Of a DNA stretch of 54,652 nucleotides, positions 41,681 to 51,026 are shown piece by piece (positions within the stretch are counted from its first letter, which is position 1; every line of letters begins with the position of its first letter). The notes under the pieces were generated by a model that was given only the letters and a program-made list of their open reading frames with translations, made no database searches and had not been told where the DNA came from. This stretch comes from Pseudomonas lopnurensis (GTDB lineage: Bacteria > Pseudomonadota > Gammaproteobacteria > Pseudomonadales > Pseudomonadaceae). The translations under genes and the position numbers were made by a program. The DNA is taken from the NCBI RefSeq assembly GCF_015070855.1, contig NZ_JADDIX010000007.1, forward strand, positions 39,593 through 94,244. The letters are read 5' to 3'.

Positions 41681-42486
41681 GCGGCCCCCTGTGCGATTTC
41701 GCGATGGCGCCAGCGGCCGAACAGCCGTCTGAGCAGGTCGGCGGTATCCTGCGGGCGCTCCAGTGGGAACATGTGCCCGCCCGGCAGGCTGTGCGCTTCA
41801 CCCCGCGACATCAGCCGCAGCAGATAACCGTGGTGCGGCAACACCACGCGGCTGTCGCGGCCGCGCACCATGGCCAGCGGAATCTTCAGCGCCGGCGGCC
41901 AGCCGGGCGTCACGTGTGGCACGCTGCGATAGATGCGGATCTCGGTCTGCGGATCGAAGCGCAGGCGCATGCCCTGCCCGGTCGGCTCGAGGCCATGTTC
42001 GATATAGGCTTCCAGGCAGTCGGGGTCGAAGCCGCGAAACAGCGACTTGCCGGCGAAGTAGACCCGCGCCTCCTCGGCGCTGGCGAACTGCTCGCGCCGG
42101 CCCAGCGTGCGCCCGGCCGGCGTCAGCCGGTCGATGAAACCCAGGCGCTTGGCGGCCCAGATGACCGTCTGGTCGAACCAGGTCGGAAGCGGCGAGTCGA
42201 GCATCACCACGCCGTGGTAGAACTCCGGGCGCAGCAGCGCGGCGCGGTAATGCAGCATGCCGCCGAACGAGTGGCCGACACCCCAGACCGGCTCGTCCAG
42301 GCGCGCGAGCTGCTCGAACAGTTCGTCCAGCAGGTTGTTCCAGTTGTCGTCCACCGGAAAGCGCGGATCGTGCCCGTGCCGATCCATGTGCGTGACCCGG
42401 TATTCGGGCGCGAGGGCAGCGAACAGCTTGCGATAGGTCGCAGCCGGGAAGCCGTTGGCGTGGGCGAAGAAGATGCGTTGCGGCAT
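41677..42486 (-). CDS. Alpha/beta hydrolase (2)
   Basis: A 269-residue alpha/beta-hydrolase. FFAHANGFPAATYRKL is the oxyanion region, the nucleophile is in GVGHSFGGML near 83, and the catalytic His is in SLPGGHMFPLERP near 240. The ATG at 42486 (MPQRIFF) is chosen; the upstream extension lacks fold elements. No strong Shine-Dalgarno precedes it. It is the upstream partner of hydrolase 1. The paired arrangement suggests a joint or sequential esterase/lipase task that cannot be named. Confidence 0.88.
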   Translation of the reverse strand: MPQRIFFAHANGFPAATYRKLFAALAPEYRVTHMDRHGHDPRFPVDDNWNNLLDELFEQLARLDEPVWGVGHSFGGMLHYRAALLRPEFYHGVVMLDSPLPTWFDQTVIWAAKRLGFIDRLTPAGRTLGRREQFASAEEARVYFAGKSLFRGFDPDCLEAYIEHGLEPTGQGMRLRFDPQTEIRIYRSVPHVTPGWPPALKIPLAMVRGRDSRVVLPHHGYLLRLMSRGEAHSLPGGHMFPLERPQDTADLLRRLFGRWRHREIAQGAA

Positions 42487-42626
42487 GGGGTCATTGTACG
42501 AGACGAACGGACCGACATTGTCTGGCAGCCCTCGGCAGGCGGCAATCACGTGGCCCGGCCGAAGGGAGGGCATTCAGGCCAATCAGCAGGCCGCAATGGC
42601 GGCCTGCGCCGCCATTGCCTATTGCA

Positions 42627-43070
42627 TCAGCCCGCGGGGCCGCTCCTGTCCAGCGGCACGACCGCGACGGTGAGGCGCGAAATGCAGCTCGGCTTGCCAT
42701 CCTCGCCGCTGAGGCGGATATCCCAGACGTGCGTCGAACGGCCCAGGTGCACCGGCCGGCAGACCCCGGTCACACGCCCGCTGCGCAAACCGCGCAGGTG
42801 ATTGGCGTTCACCTCCAGGCCCACGCAATAGAACTTCGTGGTATCGATGCAGTGGTAGCTGGCCATGGAGCCGAGGGTTTCGGCCAGCACCACCGAGGCG
42901 CCGCCATGCAACAACCCATAGGGCTGATGAGTGCGCGCATCGACCGGCATGCTCGCCGTGATGGACTCACCGTCGAAGGATTCGAAGCGGATATCCAGCA
43001 GTTCGCTGATGGTGTTCCTGCGGGTGCTGTGAAGCTCTTCCAGGTCGGGCTGGCGATACCAGATACTCAA
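42627..43070 (-). CDS. Hotdog-fold acyl-CoA thioesterase, YdiI-like
   Basis: A 147-residue single hotdog thioesterase closely patterned like E. coli YdiI: the N-terminus MSIWYRQ aligns with MIWKRK, then LDIRFESFDGESITASMPVDARTHQPYGLLHGGASVVLAETLGS with the active-site Glu in LAETLGS. YdiI hydrolyses DHNA-CoA and other acyl-CoAs; pseudomonads lack menaquinone, so a general acyl-CoA role is more likely. The start codon is TTG at 43070 with GGAG 8 nt upstream. A 13-codon open frame (43108 to 43067) ends in a TGA that overlaps this TTG, and it contains an AATAACAACAAC Crc motif. Confidence 0.88.
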   Translation of the reverse strand: MSIWYRQPDLEELHSTRRNTISELLDIRFESFDGESITASMPVDARTHQPYGLLHGGASVVLAETLGSMASYHCIDTTKFYCVGLEVNANHLRGLRSGRVTGVCRPVHLGRSTHVWDIRLSGEDGKPSCISRLTVAVVPLDRSGPAG

Positions 43071-43108
43071 GGCGCGTACTCCATGCGGGTGTTGTTGTTA
43101 TTGGACAT
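43067..43108 (-). promoter_or_regulatory. Possible 13-codon leader ORF overlapping the thioesterase start
   Basis: ATG at 43108 starts MSNNNNTRMEYAP and ends in TGA that shares bases with the TTG start of the thioesterase gene (TTGA). The four Asn codons are AAT AAC AAC AAC, which at RNA level is an AANAANAA Hfq/Crc site. No good Shine-Dalgarno precedes the leader ATG, so translation of the leader is doubtful. Confidence 0.35.
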
Positions 43109-43112
43109 CAGG

Positions 43113-43262
43113 GTCTGTCTTGGACGTTCGTTTATCCACGTCTTGCCGCGACTCGGGAGAAGCGCAAGAGCCTTTCGAGCGTAGGAGTCTGGGGGACGCC
43201 TGGTCCTTGCTGGCGATCCCGACCACCATTGGCGATGATCGCCAGCAAGCCGACTCCTACAA
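43113..43262. repeat. Dispersed repeat (CTGTCTTGGACGTTCG ... CGCCAGCAAG)
   Basis: The segment begins CTGTCTTGGACGTTCG and TTTATCCACG, then has GTAGGAGTCTGGGGGACGCC, GGTCCTTGCTGGCGATCCCG, an inverted part GATGATCGCCAGCAAG, and CCGACTCCTACAAC. The same modules occur, in the other orientation for part of it, at 13703-13801 and at 52484-52556. GTAGGAG and CTCCTAC at the ends make it palindromic. Confidence 0.75.
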
Positions 43263-43285
43263 CATAATGCCCGGTGAGTTAACAA

Positions 43286-43319
43286 ACTAACCAGACAGGC
43301 CCACTAACCAGACAGGCCC
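43286..43319. repeat. 17-bp tandem duplication
   Basis: ACTAACCAGACAGGCCC is present twice in tandem, in the region after the sixA stop codon. Likely a local slippage product. Confidence 0.9.
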
Positions 43320-43353
43320 GCGACCTGAACGGTACGGGCGAGGCCTGCCTACC

Positions 43354-43812
43354 CTAGCGAACGTGACGCACCGACACCAGTCGCATCAGCCCCCCGGCAA
43401 TCGCTTCGCCCTCGAGTTCGGCCAAGGACGCCGTCGCCATCGCCAATGGCTCGCCGTGATGGCCGTTGACCAGCCAGCCGCCGAGGTTGCCGACCAATGG
43501 CTGGTGCGTGACCAGCAGCAGGTCACGCTCGCCGCGCTGATCGAGATGGCGCAGCGCCTCGCCGAGATCGGACTCCGGCGTCAGCCACGGCACGGTTTCG
43601 CAGGGGCCAGCGTAGCCCAGCGTCCGCCGCACCTCGTCGGCGGTCTGCTGCGCACGCTGGAACGGGCTCACCAGAATCGCCTGCAGCGCACGGCCCCGCA
43701 GATGCGCGGCATTATCCCGCACGTCGCGCCGGCCGCGTTCGGTCAGATTGCGTTCGGCATCGGTGCGGGCGCGCGGCTCGGCCTCGCCATGGCGCAGCAA
43801 CCAGAGCCTCAT
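43354..43812 (-). CDS. sixA: Phosphohistidine phosphatase SixA
   Basis: A 152-residue histidine-phosphatase-superfamily protein. The N-terminal RHG motif is in LWLLRHGEAEP (His near residue 8) and the second catalytic His is in LLVTHQPLVGNLGGWL near 107. Length matches SixA (about 160 aa), which dephosphorylates phosphohistidine on signalling proteins such as ArcB or PTS components. The ATG at 43812 overlaps the stop of the DUF4389 gene by 4 nt (ATGA). The order gpsA-DUF4389-sixA on one strand suggests one operon. Confidence 0.9.
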   Translation of the reverse strand: MRLWLLRHGEAEPRARTDAERNLTERGRRDVRDNAAHLRGRALQAILVSPFQRAQQTADEVRRTLGYAGPCETVPWLTPESDLGEALRHLDQRGERDLLLVTHQPLVGNLGGWLVNGHHGEPLAMATASLAELEGEAIAGGLMRLVSVRHVR

Positions 43813-44156
43813 GGCGTCTGCCCTTCCTTCGGTTCCGTCGGCGGCTGCGGCGGCACCGCCGTCGCCAGGTCGACATCGGCCGGGCGCGGCACCGGCCAGT
43901 CGGACAACGGCCAGGGTTTGCGCTCGGTATTGAAGGTGGCGAACCGGCCGATCTGCGCGATGTACTGGCTGAGGCTGTCGCCGAAGCCCTGCAGGCTGGC
44001 GTCCGCCCGCCCCTTGAGCAGGCGCAGGATCAGTTGCAGCACCACCACGACCAGCAGCACCAGTTCGGCGACTTGCCAGACGAAGAAGAAGATCAGCATC
44101 CAGACGGCCCGCAGGATCAACGACTCGCGTTCCGTACTGCGATTGGATTGATTCAT
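43809..44156 (-). CDS. DUF4389 membrane protein
   Basis: A 115-residue protein. One long hydrophobic segment or hairpin occupies residues ~15-45 (ILRAVWMLIFFFVWQVAELVLLVVVVLQLILRLL), followed by the DUF4389 part SLSQYIAQIGRFATFNTERKPWPLSDWP and a Pro-rich tail. It lies between gpsA (24-nt gap) and sixA (4-nt overlap). The function is not known. Confidence 0.88.
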   Translation of the reverse strand: MNQSNRSTERESLILRAVWMLIFFFVWQVAELVLLVVVVLQLILRLLKGRADASLQGFGDSLSQYIAQIGRFATFNTERKPWPLSDWPVPRPADVDLATAVPPQPPTEPKEGQTP

Positions 44157-44180
44157 GGAAGTCTCCAGTAGAAGTGCGCT

Positions 44181-45203
44181 TCAGAAGCCGTCGGTGGATA
44201 TGAAATCCACGTCGGTCTTGGGCTCGCCGCGCATCAGCAGTTCGATGACCTGATCGAGCGTACGTCCCTCGAACAGGACGGCATGCAGGCCGGCGACCAG
44301 CGGCATGTAGACCTGCAGTTCCTCGGCCTTGCGCTTGAGCACCTTGATGGTATTGACGCCCTCCGCCACCTCGCCGAGCCGGGAAACCGCCTCGTCCAGG
44401 CTCAGCCCCTCGCCGAGGGCATGGCCCACCTGGAAGTTGCGGCTCTTGGGCGACGTGCAGGTCACGATCAGGTCGCCGACCCCGGCCAGGCCGAGAAAGG
44501 TCATGGGATTGGCGCCGAGCTTCACCGCGAAGCGGGTCATTTCCGCCAGCGCGCGGGTGATCAGCATGCTGCGGGTGTTCTCGCCCATGCCCAGGGCCGC
44601 GGCCATGCCGGCCATGATCGCGTAGACATTCTTCAGCGCGCCGCCCAGTTCGACGCCGAAGCGGTCGGCACTGGCATAGACGCGGAAAGTCCGGCCGTGC
44701 AATACCTCCTGCACGTGACGGCACAGTGCCTCGTCGTGGCTGGCGACGACGGTCGCGGTCAGGGCGTGCTCAGCGACTTCGCGAGCCAGGTTGGGACCGG
44801 ACAGTACGCCGATACGTGCCTGCGGCGCGATCTCTTCGAGAATCTGGCTCATCAGCATGAAGCCTTCGGCCTCGATGCCCTTGGTGGTACTGATCAGCAG
44901 CTTGCCGGCCAATTGCGCGGAGAACGGCTGCAGCGCCTGGCGCAGCGCGCTGGACGGCAGCGCGACGAAGATCAGCGCGCAGTCGTTCAGCGTCTGCTGC
45001 AGATCGGTGGTGGCCTGCACCTGCGGCAGGATGTCGATTCCTTTCAGATAGCGCGGGTTCTGGCGCTGGACACGGATGCTTTCGGCCTGCTCCGCATCGC
45101 GCATCCAGAGCAGGACATGATGGCCGTTCTCGGCCAGCAGGTTGGCTATCGCGGTACCGAAACTACCGCCTCCGAGCACTGCAATGGGTTGCTGTCGTGT
45201 CAT
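44181..45203 (-). CDS. gpsA: Glycerol-3-phosphate dehydrogenase [NAD(P)+]
   Basis: A 340-residue enzyme. Rossmann motif [12 protein letters not shown] at 9-20, STTKGIE near 105-111, the [10 protein letters not shown] loop at 135-144 and catalytic Lys191 in [10 protein letters not shown]. It makes sn-glycerol 3-phosphate from dihydroxyacetone phosphate for phospholipid synthesis. The ATG at 45203 (MTRQQPIAV) gives the usual length; an ATG at 45224 would add 7 residues. Its position next to the fabAB pair keeps lipid backbone and unsaturated fatty acid synthesis together. Confidence 0.96.
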   Translation of the reverse strand: MTRQQPIAVLGGGSFGTAIANLLAENGHHVLLWMRDAEQAESIRVQRQNPRYLKGIDILPQVQATTDLQQTLNDCALIFVALPSSALRQALQPFSAQLAGKLLISTTKGIEAEGFMLMSQILEEIAPQARIGVLSGPNLAREVAEHALTATVVASHDEALCRHVQEVLHGRTFRVYASADRFGVELGGALKNVYAIMAGMAAALGMGENTRSMLITRALAEMTRFAVKLGANPMTFLGLAGVGDLIVTCTSPKSRNFQVGHALGEGLSLDEAVSRLGEVAEGVNTIKVLKRKAEELQVYMPLVAGLHAVLFEGRTLDQVIELLMRGEPKTDVDFISTDGF

Positions 45204-45623
45204 GTGGTTTCCGTCATTGGCCATCCGAAATGGCAGTGCCGAGCATTATACGTAGCGTATCGGGGGGGGCCAGCGCAAAGCCCGAACCTGCGAAAATCAT
45301 CCGGTTACAGTTACTTCGGCTGCCGATGCACAACCGCGCACCGGCAATCGATGAGGGTTTGCAACCCTTAGTGCAACGTTTGTCTATACAGGACATGCTG
45401 TCGCAAGGTCCTCGTTGGACGGCCAGGAGTGTTAAAGTAGCCGCCCGTTTCTGTCTTTGCGTCGTTCAGCCGCAGCTACGGGTTGAATGGCGTCGCTGTT
45501 GCCAGGCTGTGACTTTAGCCACAACGCGGCAGTCTATGACTAGTCTTGATGATCAGGCCTCGAATTCTCGGCCCGGTATGTAAGCAGCAAAGCCCTCCAC
45601 AAGGGGCCCATTGAGGAATACGC
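45204..45623. other. Divergent intergenic region gpsA/fabA
   Basis: About 420 bases holding the promoters of gpsA (leftward) and fabA (rightward). Visible items are a G-run at 45262-45269 and a GTGTTAAAGTAGCCGCCCG stretch at 45429-45447. I found no convincing DesT- or FabR-like palindrome by eye. No gene. Confidence 0.45.
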
Positions 45624-46139
45624 ATGACCAAACAACACGCCTTTACTCGGGAAGACCTGCTTCGTTGCAGCCGCGGCGAACTCTTCGGTCCCGGTAATGC
45701 GCAACTGCCCGCACCGAACATGCTGATGGTCGACCGCATCGTTCACATCAGCGAAGTGGGCGGCAAGTATGGCAAGGGCGAGCTGGTCGCCGAGCTGGAC
45801 ATCAACCCCGATCTCTGGTTCTTTGCCTGCCATTTCGAAGGCGATCCGGTCATGCCCGGCTGCCTGGGCCTCGATGCCATGTGGCAGCTGGTTGGCTTCT
45901 ACCTGGGCTGGCAGGGCAACCCCGGCCGCGGCCGCGCCCTCGGTTCGGGCGAGGTGAAATTCTTCGGCCAGGTCCTGCCGACCGCCAAGAAGGTCACCTA
46001 CAACATCCACATCAAGCGCACCATCAACCGCTCGCTGATCCTCGGCATCGCCGACGGCACCGTCAGTGTTGATGGCCGCGAGATCTACAGTGCCGAAGCC
46101 TTGCGCGTCGGCCTGTTCTCCTCTACCGACAGCTTTTGA
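45624..46139 (+). CDS. fabA: 3-hydroxydecanoyl-ACP dehydratase/isomerase
   Basis: A 171-residue protein of exactly FabA size. Active-site His70 in [15 protein letters not shown] and Asp84 in LGLDAMWQ. It dehydrates 3-hydroxydecanoyl-ACP and isomerises trans-2- to cis-3-decenoyl-ACP, the branch point to unsaturated fatty acids. Strong ribosome binding site GAGGAA. It is followed after 11 nt by fabB in one operon. Confidence 0.98.
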   Translation: MTKQHAFTREDLLRCSRGELFGPGNAQLPAPNMLMVDRIVHISEVGGKYGKGELVAELDINPDLWFFACHFEGDPVMPGCLGLDAMWQLVGFYLGWQGNPGRGRALGSGEVKFFGQVLPTAKKVTYNIHIKRTINRSLILGIADGTVSVDGREIYSAEALRVGLFSSTDSF

Positions 46140-46150
46140 AGGACATCCGC

Positions 46151-47368
46151 ATGCGTCGCGTCGTGATCACCGGCCTGGGTATCGTTTCCTGCCTGGGCAA
46201 TGACAAAGAGACCGTCTCCGGCAACCTGCGCGCCGGCCGCCCCGGTATCCGCTTCAACCAGGCCTATGCGGACATGGGTCTGCGCAGCCAGGTTTCCGGC
46301 TCCGTCAATCTGAACCTCGAAGAACTCATCGACCGCAAGGTCCTGCGCTTCATGGGCGACGCCGCGGCCTACGCCTACCTGGCCATGGAGCAGGCGGTCA
46401 AGGATGCCGGCTTCAGCGCCGACGACATCTCCAATCCGCGCATCGGCCTGATCGCCGGTTCGGGCGGCGCTTCCACCATCAACCAGATGGAAGCCATCGA
46501 CATCCTGCGCGACAAGGGCGTCAAGCGCATCGGCCCATACCGCGTACCGCGCACCATGAGCAGCACCGTATCCGCCTGCCTGGCCACCCCGTTCCGCATC
46601 AAGGGCATCAACTACTCCATCGCTTCGGCCTGCGCCACCAGTGCTCACTGCATCGGCCACGCCATGGAGCAGATCCAGATGGGCAAGCAGGACGTGGTCT
46701 TCGCCGGTGGCGGCGAAGAAGAGCACTGGAGCCAGAGCTGCCTGTTCGACGCCATGGGGGCCCTCTCCAGCCAGTACAACGAGACGCCGGAGCAGGCTTC
46801 GCGCGCCTATGATGCCAAGCGTGACGGCTTCGTCATCGCCGGCGGCGGCGGCATGGTGGTAGTCGAAGAGCTGGAGCATGCGCTCAAGCGCGGCGCCAAG
46901 ATTTACGCGGAAATCGTCGGCTACGGCGCGACGTCCGACGGCTACGACATGGTCGCACCCAGCGGTGAAGGCGCGCTGCGCTGCATGCAGCAGGCGATGT
47001 CCACCGTCGAAGGCCCGATCGACTACCTCAACACCCACGGCACCTCCACGCCGGTGGGCGACGTCGCCGAGATCAAGGCGGTGCGCAACATGTTCGGCGA
47101 CAAGGTACCGACCATCAGCTCGACCAAGAGCCTGTCCGGTCACTCCCTGGGCGCCGCGGGCGTTCACGAGGCGATCTACTCGATGCTGATGATGGAAGGC
47201 AACTTCATCGCCGGCTCGGCCAACATCGCCGAGCTGGACCCGGAAGTCGCCGACATGCCGATCCTGCGCGAAACCCGCGAGAACGCGCAGATCGACACCG
47301 TGATGAGCAACAGCTTCGGCTTCGGCGGCACCAACGCCACCCTGGTGCTCAAGCGCTGGAAGGGCTGA
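46151..47368 (+). CDS. fabB: 3-oxoacyl-ACP synthase I
   Basis: A 405-residue condensing enzyme. The Cys-His-His triad is Cys161 in [10 protein letters not shown], His296 in [10 protein letters not shown] and His331 in [11 protein letters not shown]. It elongates the cis-3-decenoyl-ACP made by FabA. ATG at 46151 with AAGGA; an upstream TTG is unlikely. A clear terminator follows 33 nt after the stop. Confidence 0.98.
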   Translation: MRRVVITGLGIVSCLGNDKETVSGNLRAGRPGIRFNQAYADMGLRSQVSGSVNLNLEELIDRKVLRFMGDAAAYAYLAMEQAVKDAGFSADDISNPRIGLIAGSGGASTINQMEAIDILRDKGVKRIGPYRVPRTMSSTVSACLATPFRIKGINYSIASACATSAHCIGHAMEQIQMGKQDVVFAGGGEEEHWSQSCLFDAMGALSSQYNETPEQASRAYDAKRDGFVIAGGGGMVVVEELEHALKRGAKIYAEIVGYGATSDGYDMVAPSGEGALRCMQQAMSTVEGPIDYLNTHGTSTPVGDVAEIKAVRNMFGDKVPTISSTKSLSGHSLGAAGVHEAIYSMLMMEGNFIAGSANIAELDPEVADMPILRETRENAQIDTVMSNSFGFGGTNATLVLKRWKG

Positions 47369-47400
47369 GCCCGGTCAATGGCTTGATGCCAATCACGAAA

Positions 47401-47427
47401 ACGGCGCCCCGACAGGCGCCGTTTTTC
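47401..47427 (+). terminator. Rho-independent terminator of fabAB
   Basis: 8-bp stem ACGGCGCC/GGCGCCGT with a 6-nt loop, followed by TTTTCGTTT. AAAA precedes the stem, so it can also act leftward for the convergent chemotaxis gene. Confidence 0.95.
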
Positions 47428-47465
47428 GTTTCGGCCAATCGATGCAGGGTTGGCGCAGAGAGACC

Positions 47466-47578
47466 CGTAGGGTGGGCTTCAGCCCACCATGATGGGACGA
47501 TGACGATGTTCCTGGTGGGCTGAAGCCACCACGGCTAGGCAATGGTGGCGTTCTCGGTGGGCTGAAGCCCACCCTACA
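47466..47578. repeat. Three GTGGGCTTCAGCCCAC palindromes in a row
   Basis: Copies at 47466-47489 (GTAGGGTGGGCTTCAGCCC then ACC), about 47513-47530 (GGTGGGCTGAAGCCACC, one base shorter) and 47555-47578 (GGTGGGCTGAAGCCCACC then CTAC). They fill the space between fabB and the convergent chemotaxis transducer gene. Confidence 0.85.
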
Positions 47579-47629
47579 AGGCTACAAGGCTCCGAGCCTT
47601 CTGAACTGATTCGGGCATAGCCATGAGCC

Positions 47630-49792
47630 TCAGGCAGCCTCGCTGTCGGCGGCGCTGACGCGGAAACGCCCCACCAGTTGCTGCAGCTTGCCAGCCGTGT
47701 GGCGCACGCGCTCGGCGCTGTCCTGCAGTACGCCAAGGGTCTGGCCCATTTCGCTGGAGGCCTGGTCGACGCCGCGTATGGTCTGGCCGTAGTGCAGGCT
47801 GCGCTCGTTCAGGTGCTTGATGATGTCGAACATGCGCTCGACGGTCTGGTGCAGGTGCACGTTTTCCGACGAGGCCTCTTCGGTCAAGCGCAGGCTGCTG
47901 TCGACGTTTTGCACGCCGCCTTCCATGAAGGACACCGCCTGGCGGGTCTCGGCCTGCAGGCTCTCCACCTTGTGCCGGATGTCCTCGGCCGCCTTGGCGG
48001 TGCGCTGGGCCAGCGAGCGCACCTCGCCGGCCACCACGGCGAAACCGCGACCGTGATCGCCGGCACGGGCGGCCTCGATCGCGGCATTCAACGCCAGCAG
48101 GTTGGTCTGCGTGGTGATGTCGCTGATCAGCCCGACGATCTCATCGATTTCGCCCATGCGGCTATCGAGCAGTTGCACGCTCTGGGCGGAGCGCTGAACC
48201 ACGTCGCGGATGGATTCGGTGCCTTCGCGCACGGTGGCAAAGCGTTCGCGGGCGCGGCTCATCACTTCGTCCATGGCGGCCTTCATTTCCTCGGCCGTCA
48301 TGGAGGCCTGCTGGATTTCGCCCAGCTGCTCCTCAACCAGCAGCAACAGCTGGTGGATCGATTCGGCGACTTCGCTGGTGGTCTGCCCCGCCTCGCCGCT
48401 GCGTGCGAGCATCACTTCGTTGTCCTGGCGAACATGCCTGGATACCTGGATGACCTGCCCGACCACGCCGTCCAGGCTGTCGATGAAACTGTTGATCCAG
48501 CGTCCCATGTCGCCACTCTCGTCGCGCTGCATGGTGCTGCTGTCGACGCGCTGGCGCAGGTTGCCTTCGCCTTCGGCCAGGGTCCGGATCACCTCGGTCA
48601 TTTCATGCATGCGCGCCGCCAGCCGTCGCGGGCCGAACGAGGCGAAGGCCCAGGCACCGAGCACCAGCAGCAGGCCGTTGAGCACGTAGAGCATGGTCTG
48701 CGACAGGCCACTGAACGCCTGCAGCAAGCCGCCGATGACGAACAGCGTGGTCACGGTGGTCAGATAGGTCTTCATCAGGCCGACGCTCAGCGAGCGGCGA
48801 CGATAGACTTCCTCCAGGTCGGCCTCGCACATCATGCCCCAGCGGTCCGGCGAGCCCTGCAGCTGGAAGGTGACCCCCTTGCCGATTACCGGGATGTGCC
48901 GGTAGTCGGAATAGCCGGGATAGGTGACGAACAGGTTCGAGCCCTTGGCGATGGTTTCGCGCACGCCCGGGTGCAACTGCCCGGTGGCCGGATCGGTGAA
49001 GCGCAGCTCCAGCTCGGTGTGCTGCTGCACGCTGACCGTGCCCCACTTGGTATGCACGCCGCTCTTGAGGTTCTCGCCGTGGCTGAAGGTGGAATCCTCG
49101 AAGCGCGAGCGCGACAAGGCCGTGCCGGGCTGGATGTGGCTGTCGAAGCGCGATTCGACCATGAACAGGTAGTTGTCGCCCGATTCGGGATAGACGTGCC
49201 CGGCCTCGCGCTGGATCAAGTCGCCGAGCACATCGTTGGGCACCCGCGCGCAGATGCAGCCGAGCGTTTTCCCGCCCACCTGCACGGGCTGGTAGAACAT
49301 CAGCGTCACCGCATCGTGGAAGCGCGAGGTGGTCGCGCCCAGGCGCTGGGTCAGCGGATCGCGATAAGGGCCATGCAGGAACGGCTTGCTCAGGCCCTGC
49401 GCCACGGCCTTGCCGTCGAGGTCCTGTTGTCCGACATGGACGGCGCAGGTGGAAGCCAGCACCCGGCCCTGTGGATCGATGACGAACAGCTCGGACAGGT
49501 CCGGTAGTTGCGCGCGCTTCTTCTCCAGCGTGTCGGCATCGACATGGGCGAAGGCTTCGCCCAGGTTGCCGGCCAGGTCGGCCAGATGCTCCCAGTGGGC
49601 GCCCACCCAGTTCTGCAGTATCCGCACGCGGGATTGGGCAACACCTTCGAAGACCTGCTCGACGACTGGATACACGCCGCGATTCAACCAGCACGACCAG
49701 CGCATCGCCAGCTTGCCGGTCCCTCCGAACCACGGCAGCCAGCTACGTTCGCGGGCGGAGAGGTGCATCTGCTTGCTTTGAAGATGGGTCAC
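47630..49792 (-). CDS. Methyl-accepting chemotaxis protein with N-terminal Cache/PAS-like sensor
   Basis: From a GTG at 49792 with AAGGA 8 nt upstream the protein has 720 residues; an ATG at 49768 (MHLSARERS) is the alternative. The first ~370 residues form a sensor with [18 protein letters not shown] and [14 protein letters not shown], like Cache/PAS folds. Two hydrophobic helices at about 378-400 and 405-425 come next, then a HAMP-like linker ([27 protein letters not shown]) and the signalling hairpin tip [37 protein letters not shown]. No hydrophobic helix precedes the sensor, so it may be cytoplasmic. No C-terminal CheR-binding pentapeptide. By position it resembles PAO1 PA1608. Confidence 0.92.
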   Translation of the reverse strand: MTHLQSKQMHLSARERSWLPWFGGTGKLAMRWSCWLNRGVYPVVEQVFEGVAQSRVRILQNWVGAHWEHLADLAGNLGEAFAHVDADTLEKKRAQLPDLSELFVIDPQGRVLASTCAVHVGQQDLDGKAVAQGLSKPFLHGPYRDPLTQRLGATTSRFHDAVTLMFYQPVQVGGKTLGCICARVPNDVLGDLIQREAGHVYPESGDNYLFMVESRFDSHIQPGTALSRSRFEDSTFSHGENLKSGVHTKWGTVSVQQHTELELRFTDPATGQLHPGVRETIAKGSNLFVTYPGYSDYRHIPVIGKGVTFQLQGSPDRWGMMCEADLEEVYRRRSLSVGLMKTYLTTVTTLFVIGGLLQAFSGLSQTMLYVLNGLLLVLGAWAFASFGPRRLAARMHEMTEVIRTLAEGEGNLRQRVDSSTMQRDESGDMGRWINSFIDSLDGVVGQVIQVSRHVRQDNEVMLARSGEAGQTTSEVAESIHQLLLLVEEQLGEIQQASMTAEEMKAAMDEVMSRARERFATVREGTESIRDVVQRSAQSVQLLDSRMGEIDEIVGLISDITTQTNLLALNAAIEAARAGDHGRGFAVVAGEVRSLAQRTAKAAEDIRHKVESLQAETRQAVSFMEGGVQNVDSSLRLTEEASSENVHLHQTVERMFDIIKHLNERSLHYGQTIRGVDQASSEMGQTLGVLQDSAERVRHTAGKLQQLVGRFRVSAADSEAA

Positions 49793-50143
49793 GGACCGGT
49801 TCCTTACTGCCGACAAACATACTGGCGAAGTGCAATTAACAGACCAGCATGGTCGGGTACCGATAAATCCCGCAGCTCGCCTATTCGAACCCACCCCCGC
49901 ATCTTTGTGGTGCAAACACGGCACCGTCAGAAGGGGTCGGGCATTGTCGGCAATCGAATCATTGTGCAAGCGGCCCGCGAATGGGGATCGGCAGCGGACG
50001 CACCAGCACGGCGTTGCAGACCCACGCGCCTGCTTACAGGCAAAAATTCGTACCGGCTACCGGTTCGTCTTCGAATAATAACGCACCACGAAAGCACAAG
50101 AACAACGAGGTGGACAGCAAAAACGCACCAAGAACGAACACGG
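49793..50143. other. Intergenic region with A-rich motifs on the plus strand
   Basis: About 350 bases without a credible gene. It carries the promoter of the chemotaxis gene (leftward). On the plus strand the last 80 bases contain AATAATAAC (50075-50083), AAGAACAACG (50098-50107) and further AAAAACG and AAGAACGAAC runs, reminiscent of Hfq/Crc sites, but no sigma-54 promoter or terminator accompanies them. Confidence 0.4.
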
Positions 50144-50893
50144 TCAACTGGCGGGGCGTAGCGCACCAATCAGGGAATCAAGTGAATAACCCAGGGACGC
50201 TGCCAGTGCATCGGCACGCTGACGCAGCCCCACCTCATCCAGCTCCTGGTCGAGATCAGCTGGCACCAGCAGCACCACGTTGCCCTCCTTGACCGGGCAT
50301 TCCCAGTAATGGCGGTGATACAGCCCGCGCAGGAGCGCAGCACCCAGCGGCTTGTTGTCGGAGGTGCCCCACTGGTTGATGATCAGCCAGCCGCCCGGAT
50401 TGAGCTTTTCCTGGCAACGCTTGAGGAAAGCCCAGGCCAGATGCGCGGCATCCGGCCCGGCATCGTTGTAGAGATCGACGAAGATCAGGTCGGCATTCTC
50501 GGCGGTATCCAGCAGCTCGGTGGCATCGCCGATGCGGATATACAGCCGCGCGTCGTTCTGCAGCCCCAGGTAGCGCATCGCCAGCTCCGGCACGGCGGGA
50601 CGCAGCTCGATGACTTCGACATCCTCCAGCGGCAGGAACCGCAGGCAGGCCTGGGTCAGGTTGCCCGCCCCCAGGCCGAGAAACAGCGCCGTCTCCGGCG
50701 CGGGATGACAGAGACCGCCAAGCAGCATGGCGCGGGTGTAATCGTACTCCAGCCAGCTGGGATCGGCGGTGAATACGCAGCTCTGCTCGACAGCCGCGCC
50801 GAATTCGAGGAAGCGATAGTCCCCGACCTGCAGCACGCGAATGAGCCCGAACGCGTCGCGCACCTCGGCCAGCAACTGCTCCTCTTTATCCAT
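50144..50893 (-). CDS. Spermidine synthase-like methyltransferase-fold protein
   Basis: A 249-residue Rossmann-fold protein of the spermidine synthase superfamily. The nucleotide-binding glycine motif is [20 protein letters not shown] near 69-88, acidic [10 protein letters not shown] follows near 93-102, and [10 protein letters not shown] and [14 protein letters not shown] correspond to the DAxxxL and catalytic-Asp regions. The classic aminopropyltransferase GGGDG is replaced by GLGAGN, so polyamine synthesis is uncertain. GGAGAG ribosome binding site. Divergent from the DAHP synthase gene. Confidence 0.85.
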   Translation of the reverse strand: MDKEEQLLAEVRDAFGLIRVLQVGDYRFLEFGAAVEQSCVFTADPSWLEYDYTRAMLLGGLCHPAPETALFLGLGAGNLTQACLRFLPLEDVEVIELRPAVPELAMRYLGLQNDARLYIRIGDATELLDTAENADLIFVDLYNDAGPDAAHLAWAFLKRCQEKLNPGGWLIINQWGTSDNKPLGAALLRGLYHRHYWECPVKEGNVVLLVPADLDQELDEVGLRQRADALAASLGYSLDSLIGALRPAS

Positions 50894-51026
50894 GACGCTC
50901 TCCGAAAATCCCGGCCCGTACCGCGTGCCGGTGATGGCGCATCTTAACAGGCCGATAGGTCATGGCTATCAACGGCGCCAGGGCGCTTCAGGTAAAATCG
51001 CCGCACTTACCGGAAATGGAACGACC

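Noticed and set aside
42583..42610. Hairpin CAGGCCGC/GCGGCCTG after the YdiI-like thioesterase as a terminator
   Set aside because: Stem is convincing but no T-run follows on the relevant strand, so a terminator call is not supported.
47678..49507. Open frame of 609 codons on the plus strand
   Set aside because: Shadow of the chemotaxis transducer gene; no start signal, low-complexity composition and no recognisable domain.
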